Origin: Phorcus lineatus
Lineage: Eukaryota; Mollusca; Gastropoda; Trochida; Trochidae
Assembly (NCBI GenBank): GCA_921293015.1
Contig: OV121098.1
Location: forward strand, 9,647,016 to 9,711,015
Direction: 5' to 3'
DNA: 64,000 nucleotides
This document shows, in pieces, positions 47,820 to 59,100 of the stretch. Under the pieces are notes generated by a model. That model did not search any database, had not been told where the DNA came from, and saw only the letters and a program-made list of their open reading frames with translations. The position numbers and the translations under genes were made by a program. Each line of letters starts with the position of its first letter. Position 1 is the stretch's first letter.

Positions 47820-48743
47820 AGATCATGGTATTAGGAGCGATTGACAGTGGATTTACGCTGATATATCAGGATCGAGGTCGATGTATAATATGTTTTGCTC
47901 TGGATATCCTGATATATTGGCACGAATCTTTTAGTTGTAGTATGTCCAGGATATGTGTATAATATCATGATAAATCAATGGCGAATTTGCAAAGTAAAGA
48001 AAAGTAGAGAGATTAAAAGTATGTTTAAGACGACGTCCCTTCGCATGTGATGCCTTGAAATCATGTTTTCAAATAAGTTAAATTTGTGATTGCCGCATGA
48101 AGCTTTATGTATTGCTTGTCAGGAGAAGATCCATTCAATTAGATCAACCAATTTTCATGAAACTTTTAAGTTTTTCGGATATAGGAAATCAACTGTTGTA
48201 ACGGCCAGAAATGGTTATGGGCCGAAGAAATGCCTTTAAGAAGCAGTGGGGCAAATATTTGATATTTTTAACTCTGACTGTTTGAAATCATTAAGAAGAT
48301 ATCTTGCAAGTCAAAAGAACCGAAAATACGAAATTTTAACGTCGTTTACTTGTGCGCATATAATATAACTTTATAACGTGATGTTTACCACTTCAGTAAC
48401 TGGCTTGTTTTTTATGTCATGATGTTGTCAGGTCACGGTTACTTTATTTTGTTAATTGACTTTTTGTTTCATATGATTGTAGTTTCAATAAATAAATGCT
48501 TAAATTTCAAGTATCTAATTATGCTTTGAATATTCTTGTCTGTAAACATCTATTTTAGAAATAATTGTTATCTCACAATATATTCAGGGCTTTAAATGTG
48601 ACTGTTTAGACCCAAACCATAAAAACTTCATAAATAAAATAATAATATCAAGTCCAGGTTTCAAGTTTTTTTTTAAAATAGGACACTTAGGAATGGAATA
48701 TTAAAATGGTGAAGCCCGCCATATTATGTTTTTTGTAATCAAT
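47820..48743. other. Unassigned stretch
   Basis: AT-rich, no gene or repeat recognised. Confidence 0.45.
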
Positions 48744-49055
48744 GACTCAATACCTTATCGTGGTGTGGTGGTTTGCGTGCTTCAGAGACCTCAGATATGT
48801 GTGCCAGTTGGAGCTAACATGCTCCTGGTAGGGGCATCCACGCTGGACAGGTCGATGGGTACAAGCCAGACCAAATTTGAGTCCTTCTAAAACCTGCTTT
48901 CTATCTCTCAGTATGCCTTTCTTTCCGTCTTTTCCGTCATCCTTTCCATCCCTTTCTCCCTGATCTGCTCATTATCTTTTGGATGCTTGCCATCCACCTG
49001 TTTAATAACTGAAATATTGTTCAAAACACTTTAAACCCCAACTCACTCACTCACT
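48744..49055 (+). mobile_element. SINE-like family B, fullest copy
   Basis: It begins 'gactcaataccttatcgtgg', contains 'catgctcctggtaggggc' and 'gtacaagccagacc', then a CT-rich middle, then 'ctgaaatattgttcaaaac', and ends 'aactcactcactcact'. At 312 bp it is the best guide to the family length. Confidence 0.82.
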
Positions 49056-49529
49056 GTAATCAATGAAATTGCCAATACAAATTGAAGACTTTTTATTACT
49101 GTAGCGTAGACCAGCTATTCTGCTTTTGGACATTATTTATGATGATAATTTGAATTAGGAAAATTATCTTCTCAATTCTTTGTTAAATGAATTGATTATA
49201 TAAATTACTATAACCTTCACTACAGAGAACCTGTGACATATAGAGAAAATTTCTAGTAAATCATTGGAATAATTTAAAAAAATTCTGAGGTTTCCTCAAA
49301 TATGTAGATGAAACTTAATTTCAAGTAAGTGTGTAGAGGAAAAAAGAGGTTCTTTTGACATTCTAAATTGAAAACTACAGGGTTCATTTATCAAACAACC
49401 ATTTCATTGATATCCTGGGGAAAAAAAGAACAAAACAAATGTTTTTATAATATATAATATATTAAACTTGGCAATTATTTTCACATTCAAAACGTTTTGA
49501 AAACAAGTAAAGAAGTGAGCACAGCTCAC
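49056..49529. other. Unassigned stretch
   Basis: AT-rich, nothing recognised. Confidence 0.45.
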
Positions 49530-50392
49530 ATACCCCCGCTTCAAAATATAGTCTGGCTTTCTTTGTTGCTCTTACCCTCAAAAAGCTCACTTAGGGATCC
49601 ATGGTTGATAAGTGTATTAAGTTTGTTGAAGCTAGCATTTATAGTTTAGGAGATATGCTCGGGAAAAAGCCCTTTGTCAGATAGTCATTGTTTTAGTAAC
49701 GTTTCCATGTAAACCGCAAAAAAATAAAAAAAATTTTTTGGTCTTACCCTCAAGAGGCGCACCAATGAATCATGGTTGATAAGTGTATGAAGTTTGGTGA
49801 AGATAGCATGTACGGTTTAGAAGATATACTGCGGACAAAGGACTTTGTCACTGTTTATGTCATGTTTCCACGGAAACCACAACAAATAAACATAATTTTT
49901 GGGTCTTACCCTCAAGAGGCGCACCAATGGATCATGGTCGATGAGTGTATGAAGTTTGGTGAAGCTAGCATGTATAGTTTAGGAGATATGCTCCGGACAA
50001 AGGACTTGGTCATAGAGTCACTGTTTAAGTCATGTTTCCATGGAAACCGCAAAAAATAAAAATTTGTTGGTCGAACCCTCAAAATGCACATCTAGGGATC
50101 ATGGTTGATAAGTGTATGAAGTTTATTGAAGCTAGCATATATAGTTTGGTCATAGAGTCACTGTTTAAGTCATGTTTCCATGGAAACCGCAAAAAATAAA
50201 AATTTGTTGGTCGAACCCTCAAAATGCACATCTAGGGATCATGGTTGATAAGTGTATGAAGTTTATTGAAGCTAGCATATTTGGTTTAGGATATATGCTC
50301 CGGACAAAGATTTGTGACGGACGGACAGACGGACAGACGGACAGACAGAATGAACGCCATATACCCCCGCTTACGCTGTAAGGCGGGGGTAT
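49530..50392. mobile_element. TIR element with five internal tandem units
   Basis: The ends 'atacccccgc' and 'gcgggggtat' are inverted. Inside, a unit of 140-170 bp carrying 'catggttgataagtgtatga' and 'agatatgctccggacaaagg' occurs five times, near 49601, 49770, 49934, 50099 and 50240. It is followed by a 'ggacagac' array and a second 'atacccccgc' hairpin at 50360-50392. I recognise this layout from memory as a common molluscan repeat with unnamed function. The open frames across it are by-products of the tandem units. Confidence 0.78.
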
Positions 50393-50801
50393 AATAACTC
50401 CCTTGGCTGCAGGGCCAGGCTATTGAATTAAGTGCTTTGTATTTTGAAGACACCGTAAGTAAAATAAAACAAAAATTGCCTTCAATATTTTATTATATTT
50501 CACATTGGATAAACTTGTACTAGACCCATTGCACTGTGCCTCATCAGACTATCACTAATTTATTCTATAAAGCCTCAAAAGGGCACCATATCAGCTGCTA
50601 AATCCTTCTATGATAATCCTCATTAGTTCAATTTACCAGCCTCATGGACTACAGATCACTTGACTATAATTTTAATGATTTGGATGGGACCAATCATAAT
50701 ATACATGACTTTTTAGGGTTGTTTCTTGTGACGGCTCAAGTTGATCAATTCTTCAAAGATAGATCATCAAGCACATAAGTCAAATACGTGCCACCAACTT
50801 A
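50393..50801. other. Unassigned stretch
   Basis: No gene or repeat recognised. Confidence 0.45.
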
Positions 50802-50937
50802 CAATCCTGGGCCTTGATTTTCGAAGCTCTCTTAGTGCTAAGATAGTCGTAAGCCAATGTTAATGTATGGTACTTACGACTATCTAAGTGTATTATCTAA
50901 GTGCTAAGAGAGCTTCGAAAATCAAGGCCCAGGATTG
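50802..50937. mobile_element. Hairpin MITE, 136 bp
   Basis: Arms of about 50 bp ('caatcctgggccttgatttt', 'cgaagctctcttagtgctaa') are almost perfectly inverted around a short loop, so the whole element folds into one stem. Confidence 0.88.
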
Positions 50938-52735
50938 ATTCAGCTTTGATGGATTCCTGGAATAAATTATATAGACTATGTAACATGATGCTTTGTAACA
51001 TGAATAAGCATCGGCTAAAACTAATTAACAGAAGTTGAAAAATACCCGAATGTATTGCTGCACGGTTTCAATATGCATTTTGACATTTATTTATCTTCAA
51101 ATGAAAATTGTTCAAATTCCAATTAAAGAAAAACAAATTATCAAATCTATTAATAAGAAAACCCTCAATGTTTCAGACAGTGATTAAATTAAAATCGTTA
51201 ATGATGAAAAGCTGTCACAATGCTAGAGAAACCCTATTTGAGGGTATACATACATACATACATACATACATACATACATACAAATGAGCATAGAGACAAG
51301 TTTATTTCAAATGGCATATGCCATTCACGTGGCAAATTAGAAAAATTGATAATATGAACTGTGATTTACAAACATGTGCACGATATACATTCTTTTGTTC
51401 TTGATATTTCAGCTGACTCTCTAGGGCAGATCCAGCTTGGAAAATTTTTGACACTCACATAATCCACAAACAGGGCCAATTGTTGGCTATTCCAAGTAAA
51501 GAACTCAACTCCTAGTTTAAAACTACTTCTAGTTGGTTAATGCAATGTTTTTTTCAGTTTTGCACTTACCTTTTTCATTTATCCAAGTTTGAATTAAAAT
51601 TATGTTCTTGTTATTTTTAAAACTCAAACAAACACACCTTGTTTTTAAAACATTACTTGTGTCGCGCAGTCATGCAGTGCGGGTCACATTGCAAATAAAA
51701 GGCTTATCACATAGTTTACATTTCTCAAAGAATTACTGTTATTGTTTGGTAGAACCAAGGCCAAATTGCCAAAGGGCGCCGTGACCTGTCGGGGGAAACA
51801 ACACTGTCTCTCGACGGTCGACAAGCATATTTTGCTTTCCTTTTTTTTTCTGGTCTATAGAATTTGATGATTCGAAACTACCGTTAAAAAAACAGTGTAA
51901 CAGGTCGCCAGTATGAATTTATAATGATAAGGAGACACTGCCTTGATCGAAAGACAGGAGATCAAACGTTACCACGGACTCGAGATCACGAGGAGGCAGC
52001 CAGGAAGAGCAAATAACTTCATTCGAGTGTCTTTTTCCTGAAATGTATTATGTTCAGAAGAAGAAACCATCTCATTTCTCAACCCTATTGTCAATAGTCA
52101 AACACAATCAAGCAATAACCACTGGTGACAATTTAAGTGTGAGCTCCTTACAATCATATTAGGTATGGAAATTGGTTCCTATAGTTAAAGCAATGCTATG
52201 TTCTACTTAAGCTGCTTCTATTGATTAAAAGTCATTGTCTTTCCATTGGGAAGGTTATTTTTAACATGAGACAACTTTAATTATCTAAATAATCGTGCTG
52301 CTGCTACTTTAAAGTATTTGTGCTGTCTCACAAAGGTTGGACGATTCACAATTATAGGTTCCCTCAAGATAACAAAGCCTCCATTTTCTCGTTGTTGCAT
52401 TAAAAAATCAGGACCATGGGTTCTGCAGCTCATCGCCATTGTATTGTTTCATGGTGAAGATGTGATCCATTATTCTCCCGGGTCAAAACGGAATTGAAGA
52501 TTGGAGGGTTATTATCAGAGCAACTAGCTACATCAACGCCTAAGTTCAGTTGGGTGGGTGCAGCACCTCTCGAAAAGAAGTGGAAACTTGTCAAGAATGG
52601 TTTAATAAATAGGGAATACTAAATGACGTCCTGTTTGATAACATACTTATGAAACGAGTGTGTGGTTTGGTTAGATAGCGATACCATTCACGAGTTTCAT
52701 AAAAATATATTTATACGGGACTGAGTTTAGTATTT
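50938..52735. other. Unassigned stretch
   Basis: Contains a (CATA)n run at 51244-51284. No exon, RNA gene or repeat family was recognised in the rest. Confidence 0.45.
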
Positions 52736-52779
52736 TATTTATTACTCGCTGAATTATATCCAAAAAAAATCATGAAAAT

Positions 52780-52950
52780 CGCTGGGATAGCCATTGTCGC
52801 TGCGCCGCTAACATTTTGACGCCATACTTAACGATTGTGACGTCATTAGATGTAAATCAACAATCGATGTTATTACAGTGTGTAATAACTTTGTAGATTT
52901 ATTAAACGGCGGTATCTTCAACGGGAGAGTAATAAATTAAGACATTAATG
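52780..52950 (+). repeat. Diverged copy of the outer-arm sequence of palindrome 1
   Basis: 'gtagatttattaaacggcgg' followed by 'tatcttcaacgggagagtaa' parallels 'gtagatttataaaactgcgg' with 'tatcgtcaacgagaaagtaa' at about 9213-9250 (and inverted at about 3890-3930). Upstream words are also shared loosely. This part of the palindrome arms is therefore itself an interspersed repeat. Confidence 0.55.
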
Positions 52951-53194
52951 ACTCTAACCAAATATGTTATTCAACATCTAGTAATCCTTGTAATGCTTTA
53001 ACGACCTATGAGCCTTGAGTGACAATAAAAGTATCACAGTTTCGTTAACGAAGGCAATATTTCATGAAATAAGTTGGTTTCAAAATTGAAATCTTAGTTA
53101 TCTATTTAGACTTTTTCTCAAATATCCAAATATTTGAAAGCCCTTCAGTTTGATTCATATTATATTTATCGTAATGATTATCCAATTGGTGCCA

Positions 53195-53690
53195 ATTCAT
53201 GACTGATTGCATGTTGTCATGGAGGGACATGCCACACTGTAAGATAAACTCATACCTTTTACACATTCCTTGATGATTAAGTTGTTGGATACATTGATGT
53301 CTTGGCTATACAAGATTTTTGCATTTAATATTATTTTCACTGTATGAGGCTAGTTATTTTAGTAATATAGTTTTTTATTTACTCTGATCTCTGTTTTAGC
53401 CATTTCATGGTCTATTTAGTGCCCATGCATGACTGATTGCATGTTGTCATGCATGACACAGTATCAAGCTCAGGTCCTCTAACATGCCACGCTGTGGAAT
53501 TTCATTATCCACTGTGTTCCTTCCTTGATGAATGACGATGTGTATATCATTGATATTTGGCTGTACAAGGTTTTTCGCTGGCAATATCAGTTTCACTGAA
53601 TGAGGGATGTCATTTTGAAGTTTTAACAAAACCCGATCAATTATATTTTTTTTTATTAACTCTGGTCGCTGTTAGGTTGATCTCAAAACC
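53195..53690. repeat. Diverged tandem duplication, about 230-bp unit
   Basis: 'catgactgattgcatgttgt' occurs at 53201 and 53428. It is followed in both by 'acatgccac', a 'ccttgatga' word, a 'ggctRtacaagRtttttg' word, 'ttcactg-atgagg' and 'actctg'. Substitutions are common, so it is old. Confidence 0.8.
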
Positions 53691-53699
53691 TTTCAATAT

Positions 53700-54130
53700 T
53701 CATCCTAGATCTGTTTATAATAACTCAGATATCAAGAACATAAATATGTACATAGGTATTGTTTCAACATTGTTAATAAATATGATTGTTGTTGAAATAT
53801 ATCATGCTTGCTGAATATTGTTTCCAATATGTTTACATCGATTCGACTGCTGTGGTTTTTTGATACTGTCAATGGTGCAGAAAACGATGCTTTTTTAATA
53901 ATGTTTGTGGTAATATGATACGGCACAAACTTTATTCAAATATTCATTAAGTGTACGTTTAAATCAGGTTTTGTTCACATTGCATATTATGTTCAATGGC
54001 TCTTAGGCGATGAAAGGATAAATCCGTGCCAATAAGTCTAGTCAAAGAACATTATGTTGAATTTGTGATGTAGTAAGAAAACGTATAAACAAACTAATAT
54101 GAAAACAAAATCCATTAAAAAACTTCAAGA
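53700..54130. other. Unassigned stretch
   Basis: AT-rich, nothing recognised. Confidence 0.45.
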
Positions 54131-54350
54131 ACATGATTGTGTTAATATTTCATTTTGTCTGAGAAATTGGATACAATTGTGTCTACTTGAACAAGTGCGG
54201 TGTAACTCTATAATATGAAACGTGTGATAGGTAGATTTAAGTCACATGGCTCTCAACTACAGCGTTAAATTTGCGTATATAATTAGAACCTAACTAGCTT
54301 AATGACAATATTTTCCCCATCTAGTTAGGGTTTCACATACAACAGTGAAG

Positions 54351-54530
54351 ATGACGTCACTAAAGTATTTCATGCAGTTTTTGATCTACTGTGTTATTTT
54401 ACCTTGTTCAGTGAAAGGAACGGTAAGGTTTGACGGACGGTTGGTTAAATGCTGTATTTCTTGCATTGCCGGTTCCAGATGTAACAGTTTTCTGGATGGA
54501 AGTAGAACTTCGGGAGATGGAGACACTGGT
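54351..54530 (+). pseudogene. Second copy of the signal peptide-PAN exon, 3' half lost
   Basis: ATG 54351 begins 'MTSLKYFMQFLIYCVILPC', then 'SVKGTVRFDGRLVKCC' and 'SCIAGSRCNSFL', matching the exon at 18259 almost residue for residue. After 'CNSFL' it diverges into unrelated Gly/Ser/Asp residues and a TAG within 20 codons, so the last Cys and the 3' part of the domain are missing. The 200 bp upstream are also homologous ('ctacttgaacaagtg' and 'gtttcacatacaacagtgaa'), so promoter and exon were copied together. A GTTAGA after 54530 could be a weak donor. No ankyrin exon was found downstream in the window. Likely a truncated duplicate; a short secreted peptide cannot be excluded. Confidence 0.7.
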
Positions 54531-54539
54531 TAGAGGAAC

Positions 54540-55088
54540 TGAAATGTTGACATGGAGAAACTAGAAGGAGACATTAATCAGCCTTTTATTATAATTCCTT
54601 TATACCAAGATAGCACCGCTCATACGTGGTTATATCATTTACTGATTGTAGTAAGTAATAATATATCCGGTTGAATGCTGATTACATTTATTCAAGACGA
54701 AATGTCAAGAGCGACTTCATAAACTTTTTTTCATGACAATGCACTACAGATATTCAGCCCATGATGATTAAACTAAGTACAGAGTTAGATCTAGGATTAC
54801 GAAAACACAAACACATATCGTGCAAATTCCTTGTTTACAGACATTTATAATGATAATCATGATAATGCATTTGTAAAGCACATATTATCCCTTCAAGAAA
54901 CCAAGTTGTAAGAAACCAAGGGATTTTCCCCTGCTTACAATTGGAATTAGATTATATATTTGCTCTTAATTAAGAGCAGTACATTCTTACAAAAAATAGT
55001 TTTTATGTTATTGTGCTGGAATATGGTTACACCGTAATGATTAGACTAACTATAGTTTTCTTGTCGGAAAATAGTAACACATACTAAC
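54540..55088. other. Unassigned stretch
   Basis: Probably intron or downstream DNA of the minus-strand Ig gene; no further Ig exon recognised. Confidence 0.4.
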
Positions 55089-55415
55089 CATTCACAACTA
55101 TATCAACTGTATTACTTTGCCTTCCACCAAAGACATGATCACATCTTCAAGGCACTGCATCTCTTTGGAACTGTGCGTTGGTTACCGTCACTGAGAAGAC
55201 AGTGGATTTGCCGGAAGGACACGTGATGCTGTAGTCCGATGGAAAAGGGGTTGATGAGTTGCAAGTTGATGTTGCTACAGATATAGGGGCATCTCCAAAC
55301 CGCCACAGTATGGCAAAATCTTGAGTAATTCTGGTATCACAGGAAAGTGTGCAACTGTCTCCAGACAGGACATTTCCGTCACATGAAGATGTCAAAATGC
55401 AGTTCTGTCCTGAGA
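55089..55415 (-). pseudogene. Ig-domain exon of a second secreted protein, with in-frame stop
   Basis: Minus strand, acceptor 'atatccacag' before 55415 and donor G|GTTAGT after 55089. It is 327 nt with phase 1 at both ends, as expected for one Ig domain. It reads 'SGQNCILTSSCDGNVLSG', 'DSCTLSCDTR' (B-strand Cys), 'FAILWRFGD' (core Trp), 'YSITCPSGKSTVFSVTVTN', then 'FQRDAVP', a TGA (55147-55149), then 'RCDHVFGG' (F-strand Cys) and 'SNTVDIVVN'. The TGA stands where TGG (Trp) would read naturally, just before the last Cys. Extra cysteines suggest additional disulphides. It follows the phase-1 signal exon at 56257-56332. Confidence 0.75.
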
Positions 55416-56256
55416 CTGTGGATATAAATATATGTAGTTAAAAGCTACACGACATTTTAATTTGGGGGGATTCACTTATGCCAAAAAATACCGTTGGAAA
55501 GGGCTCTACAAACGACCTCCAGGTCGATGGTATTAGTATCCCAACCAGAATAGGTATCTAACATTCCCGCCGCAAATATTACAATATATTTCAAAATGTT
55601 TTTTTCTCAACAGCTGATATATTTTCCATAGATTTACGATGCAGTGAAATATAACGAGGAAATCAAAACCTCAATTGATATAATACCTTCTTGTCTAATA
55701 ATTCTTCTCCATCCATCTGAGTCGATATTACTTTTATACTACAGTTGTGGGGCATTAGTAACAGAACAAGAAATAAGCCTCAGAAGGATTGATTTTAATC
55801 AAAGATATTCTTACATTAATGTGGTTTTAAGTCTACATAATGTACTTTAAGTTTTTGAAATCTAGGCATAGCTAATCTCACTAAAACTTCACGCTTTTCA
55901 ACTTTAATATAAGTAATTTCATGCCAAGTGTAAATATTTCAGGGGTTAAACATTTTGGTAATCCGTAGTCGTAATAGTAACCTCAAGTATTGTGCCTAAA
56001 AGCCGTGGCCATTACTGTATCAACATCATTAATCAACTTAGGCAGGAATTCGCAAACAAAATGATAATTTTGTTGTTGTTTTTTTCTTTTCATTAAAAGA
56101 AAATTGTCTTTCAATTGATAACATTTATTTTCGTTATTGCAAGATCAATTCATTTACCCAAAACGCGCTACTGTCCCTTTAATACACTTTCCCTTGGTCA
56201 CCTTTATTTAGCTCGTCTAGCCAATGAACAAAAACCTTAATATCATAAATACCTAC
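55416..56256 (-). other. Intron of the second Ig gene model
   Basis: 841 bp between the two minus-strand exons; no repeat recognised. Confidence 0.4.
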
Positions 56257-56332
56257 CTCTCTGAAATATAAACGTTGATAAGATTGTGAGTGGCTTGATC
56301 CTTGACATTATATTGAGTACAACCATATCCAT
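56257..56332 (-). CDS. Signal-peptide first exon of the second Ig gene
   Basis: The minus strand from ATG 56332 reads 'MDMVVLNIMSRIKPLTILS' then 'TFIFQR' and one base, ending at the consensus donor AGAG|GTAGGT. Phase 1 joins it to the Ig exon at 55415, giving 'FQR|VSGQNC'. It is moderately hydrophobic after a basic residue; a later in-frame Met (MSRIK) would give a better signal peptide and may be the real start. It differs in sequence from the signal exon in the palindrome but has the same gene structure. Confidence 0.55.
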
Positions 56333-57530
56333 GTTGTGACACGTCAGTCTCAACCAGACATCATATGCATAGTGTACTTAAAACAGAAAATATAATTTAT
56401 TGAAATAATTTTAAGTCATTAGTGAGTACTCGTAGTGATCACGAAAGGTTCAGATATATTTATTGTATGGGGAATTGTATGAAAACAATTCAAATAAAGG
56501 TTTTACCTTCGTGTTTCATAAAGCTCACATCAATCTCTCTTGTGGAGGTGTATGATTCCCTGACTGTGTCGCGCTTTCAGCTATGTTTCCATGGAAACCT
56601 AAAAGAGCCACTCCGTGAGTTGTTGGAGTCAAAATGCCAAACTTAATCAATGGTGTCATTTGATCGCGAAGTATCGACTGTTACTAAAAAGACACATTTT
56701 AAAGCTTGTTGGTTTTTTACAGTAACAATATGAAGGTAGAACGTCGCAATTATGATCGAAAACCGGACAGTGGCGCGCGTCAAATAGTCAAACGTCATTT
56801 TGGAGACTTATCTAAATCAGCCAGGAGGGCAGTTAGAAGTTGATAGTGTTTGTTAGGTTATATAACAAGTATTCATGTATATTGGATGTAATATCTACAC
56901 CTCTGTGCATTTACACGGCTGTTTTTAGATTTTCATGGAAAACCAGTACTTGTCATGTATATGTCTTTTGGACATGAAAAAATAAGATGTTTTGATTTTA
57001 TATCACCACATATGCATGACATTTAGGTTCGTATCAAAGGTAAATAATATGTTATGAAAATCACAGAGTGGCTCTTTAATAGTGCAATCACATCAACTGA
57101 TCAAGGTTGATCTGTGCGTTGAGTAGAATGAAGCTAGCATGTGTTCGGGAGATTGAATAGAACTAGATAACATTTACTAAAATAAGAATTTTCATAAATT
57201 ATGCATACACGTAACAGAACAACATACAGTTCTTGAAAGTGTCAAAATTCATTTTGTCAACATAAGTATGAGTTGGCACGGGACAATTGACGGACAAACT
57301 TGGAAAATGTTAATAAACGTTCTTTACATTGACACCAGTTATTGTGAGTCTTTAACAAATATGTGGCGACTATACACTTGTATGAATTATGCAACTTCTA
57401 CATGGTGTTGGCAGATTCAAATTTCTTTACATTCAACAACTGTCTTTAATGAGAACATCATAAAAAGTATACATAATGACACTACATAGCTAAAAGCGTA
57501 CGGTCAGCTGACATCAGACTAATGCAAGAT
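56333..57530. other. Unassigned stretch
   Basis: Upstream region of the second Ig gene and beyond. Open frames at 56422-56646 and 57268-57489 have no recognisable domain. Confidence 0.45.
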
Positions 57531-57532
57531 AT

Positions 57533-57733
57533 CGTATGTATGTATGTATCTATGTATATGTGTATATATGTATGTATATATGTATGTAAGTATATATGTA
57601 TGTATGTATGTAAGTATGTATGTATGTGTGTGTGTATGTATGTATGTATATATGTATGTGTGTATGTAAGTATGTATGTATGTATGTGTGTGTGTGTATG
57701 TATGTATGTATGTATGTATGTATGTATGTATGA
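57533..57733. repeat. (GTAT)n microsatellite with variants, about 200 bp
   Basis: Mostly GTAT units broken by GTAA, TATA and GTGT variants. Open frames across it on both strands are artefacts of the repeat. Confidence 0.95.
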
Positions 57734-57739
57734 GACAGT

Positions 57740-58331
57740 GTGGACACTCGACGCACTTCTATAACCGAGAGTCAAAAGCTGATGATTAGTGATATGTTAC
57801 TCACCTCATAATATGATGCAATGTTTCTTGTTGATTTCGTTCTGGTCTAACGATTTGAATAGTGTATAAATTCCTCTACCACGTTCGTACAAGCCATCTA
57901 GCGACACTAGAGACAAAACTGCGTATAGATCTAAAGCTTATATTTCTTTTATTCCCTGTACGTCCCAGGTTTTGTTCGTGTGCAGCCGGGTATATACATT
58001 TACTTCCTGGTTAGGAACAAGCCTTAACCCTATGCGAATGTGAATGAATTCAGTACACATTGACATGGTTTGCGGTTTGCGTTATATTAGTCCAACTGGT
58101 TATGTTAAGCAATGGCGACTGGAGTGTGTCTATAACCTATACATTACTGTATATACCGCTATATCATGGAAGTGCTGGATACTCGATTCTGATTGGTTAT
58201 TTTGTCCGATTCAAATGGCAACAACTCATGATTGAAGTTGCTCTGTTTACGCAAAATCATTTTTCAATGTATTGATACAACAATTTTGGAGTCGGTATTC
58301 TGCGTTTAAGTGAGATTAATTTCTTTTTCAG
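57740..58331. other. Unassigned stretch
   Basis: No convincing exon or repeat family recognised. Confidence 0.45.
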
Positions 58332-58490
58332 CCATGGTTCGTTAGTTCCAGCGGATGGTCGCAGGTTTCACCGCAATACATAGCCACAAAGGTGCTGTGG
58401 GCTTTCTCCCTGCAATGATACTAGCAGTCGCGATATAAGTGAAATACTCTTGAAAGCGGCGTTAAACCCCATTTCACCTCACCTCACCTG
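58332..58490 (+). mobile_element. SINE family A, 3' half
   Basis: It begins 'ccatggttcgttagttccag', passes 'gtttcaccgcaatacatagc' and 'ctttctccctgcaatgatac', then 'gatataagtgaaatact' and 'gcggcgttaaacccc', and ends in a 'cacctcacctcacct' tail. Its 5' end is missing, as expected for a truncated retroposed copy. Confidence 0.85.
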
Positions 58491-59100
58491 CAGACTGTGA
58501 CATTACCTGGAACTTTTTAAGAATTGACATCAAGCTTTATCTTGAATGGAGAAATACGTTCCTCCCTTTAGAGTTGTATAGTCCTTCTTGTCATATTGAG
58601 AGTGTTGATGTACTGGACGAGCTTGTAGATATATCTGTCACTTTGTTGTATATCAAATTGATACTTGGTTAGATATACCTTTAATCTTTCACTGTGTGTC
58701 GGGTTATTAGTACAAAAGGAGATTACTTCGTTTTTGTGCTAGATATACTTCATGTGGTTTTGTAAAAGTAACTACCCCAAGATTTGTGTTATTTCCTGGT
58801 TTACAAATGCTGTTTTGTTCCTGTATGAATGAATGAAAGAATGTCTTTATTTCCTCCGACATATATGCATATGAACTCTTCATGTAAACTAATATTTGAA
58901 TCTACCGCTACACCGTTTGAAATAACATCATTACATATTCTAGTAAGAAATTAACTTTTTTTTTTCCTATACCAGAGATATTGACGTCATTAGTACCTTT
59001 AATTAAGTCCTTTCACGACCGATGATGATGTTGTCGAACTATGAGTACTTGTACAAGTGTTAATAGAGGGTACATAAGTTCATAGAAGTAAGTATTGAAA
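58491..59100. other. Unassigned stretch
   Basis: No gene or repeat recognised. Confidence 0.45.

Noticed and set aside
49772-50381. Repeated 'VDKCMKFGE' peptide units
   Set aside because: By-product of tandem units of a TIR element; units are broken by stops and frame changes.
57482-57775. Tyr/His/Thr-rich and Cys/Met/Val-rich frames across the GTAT array
   Set aside because: Pure translation of a tetranucleotide microsatellite.
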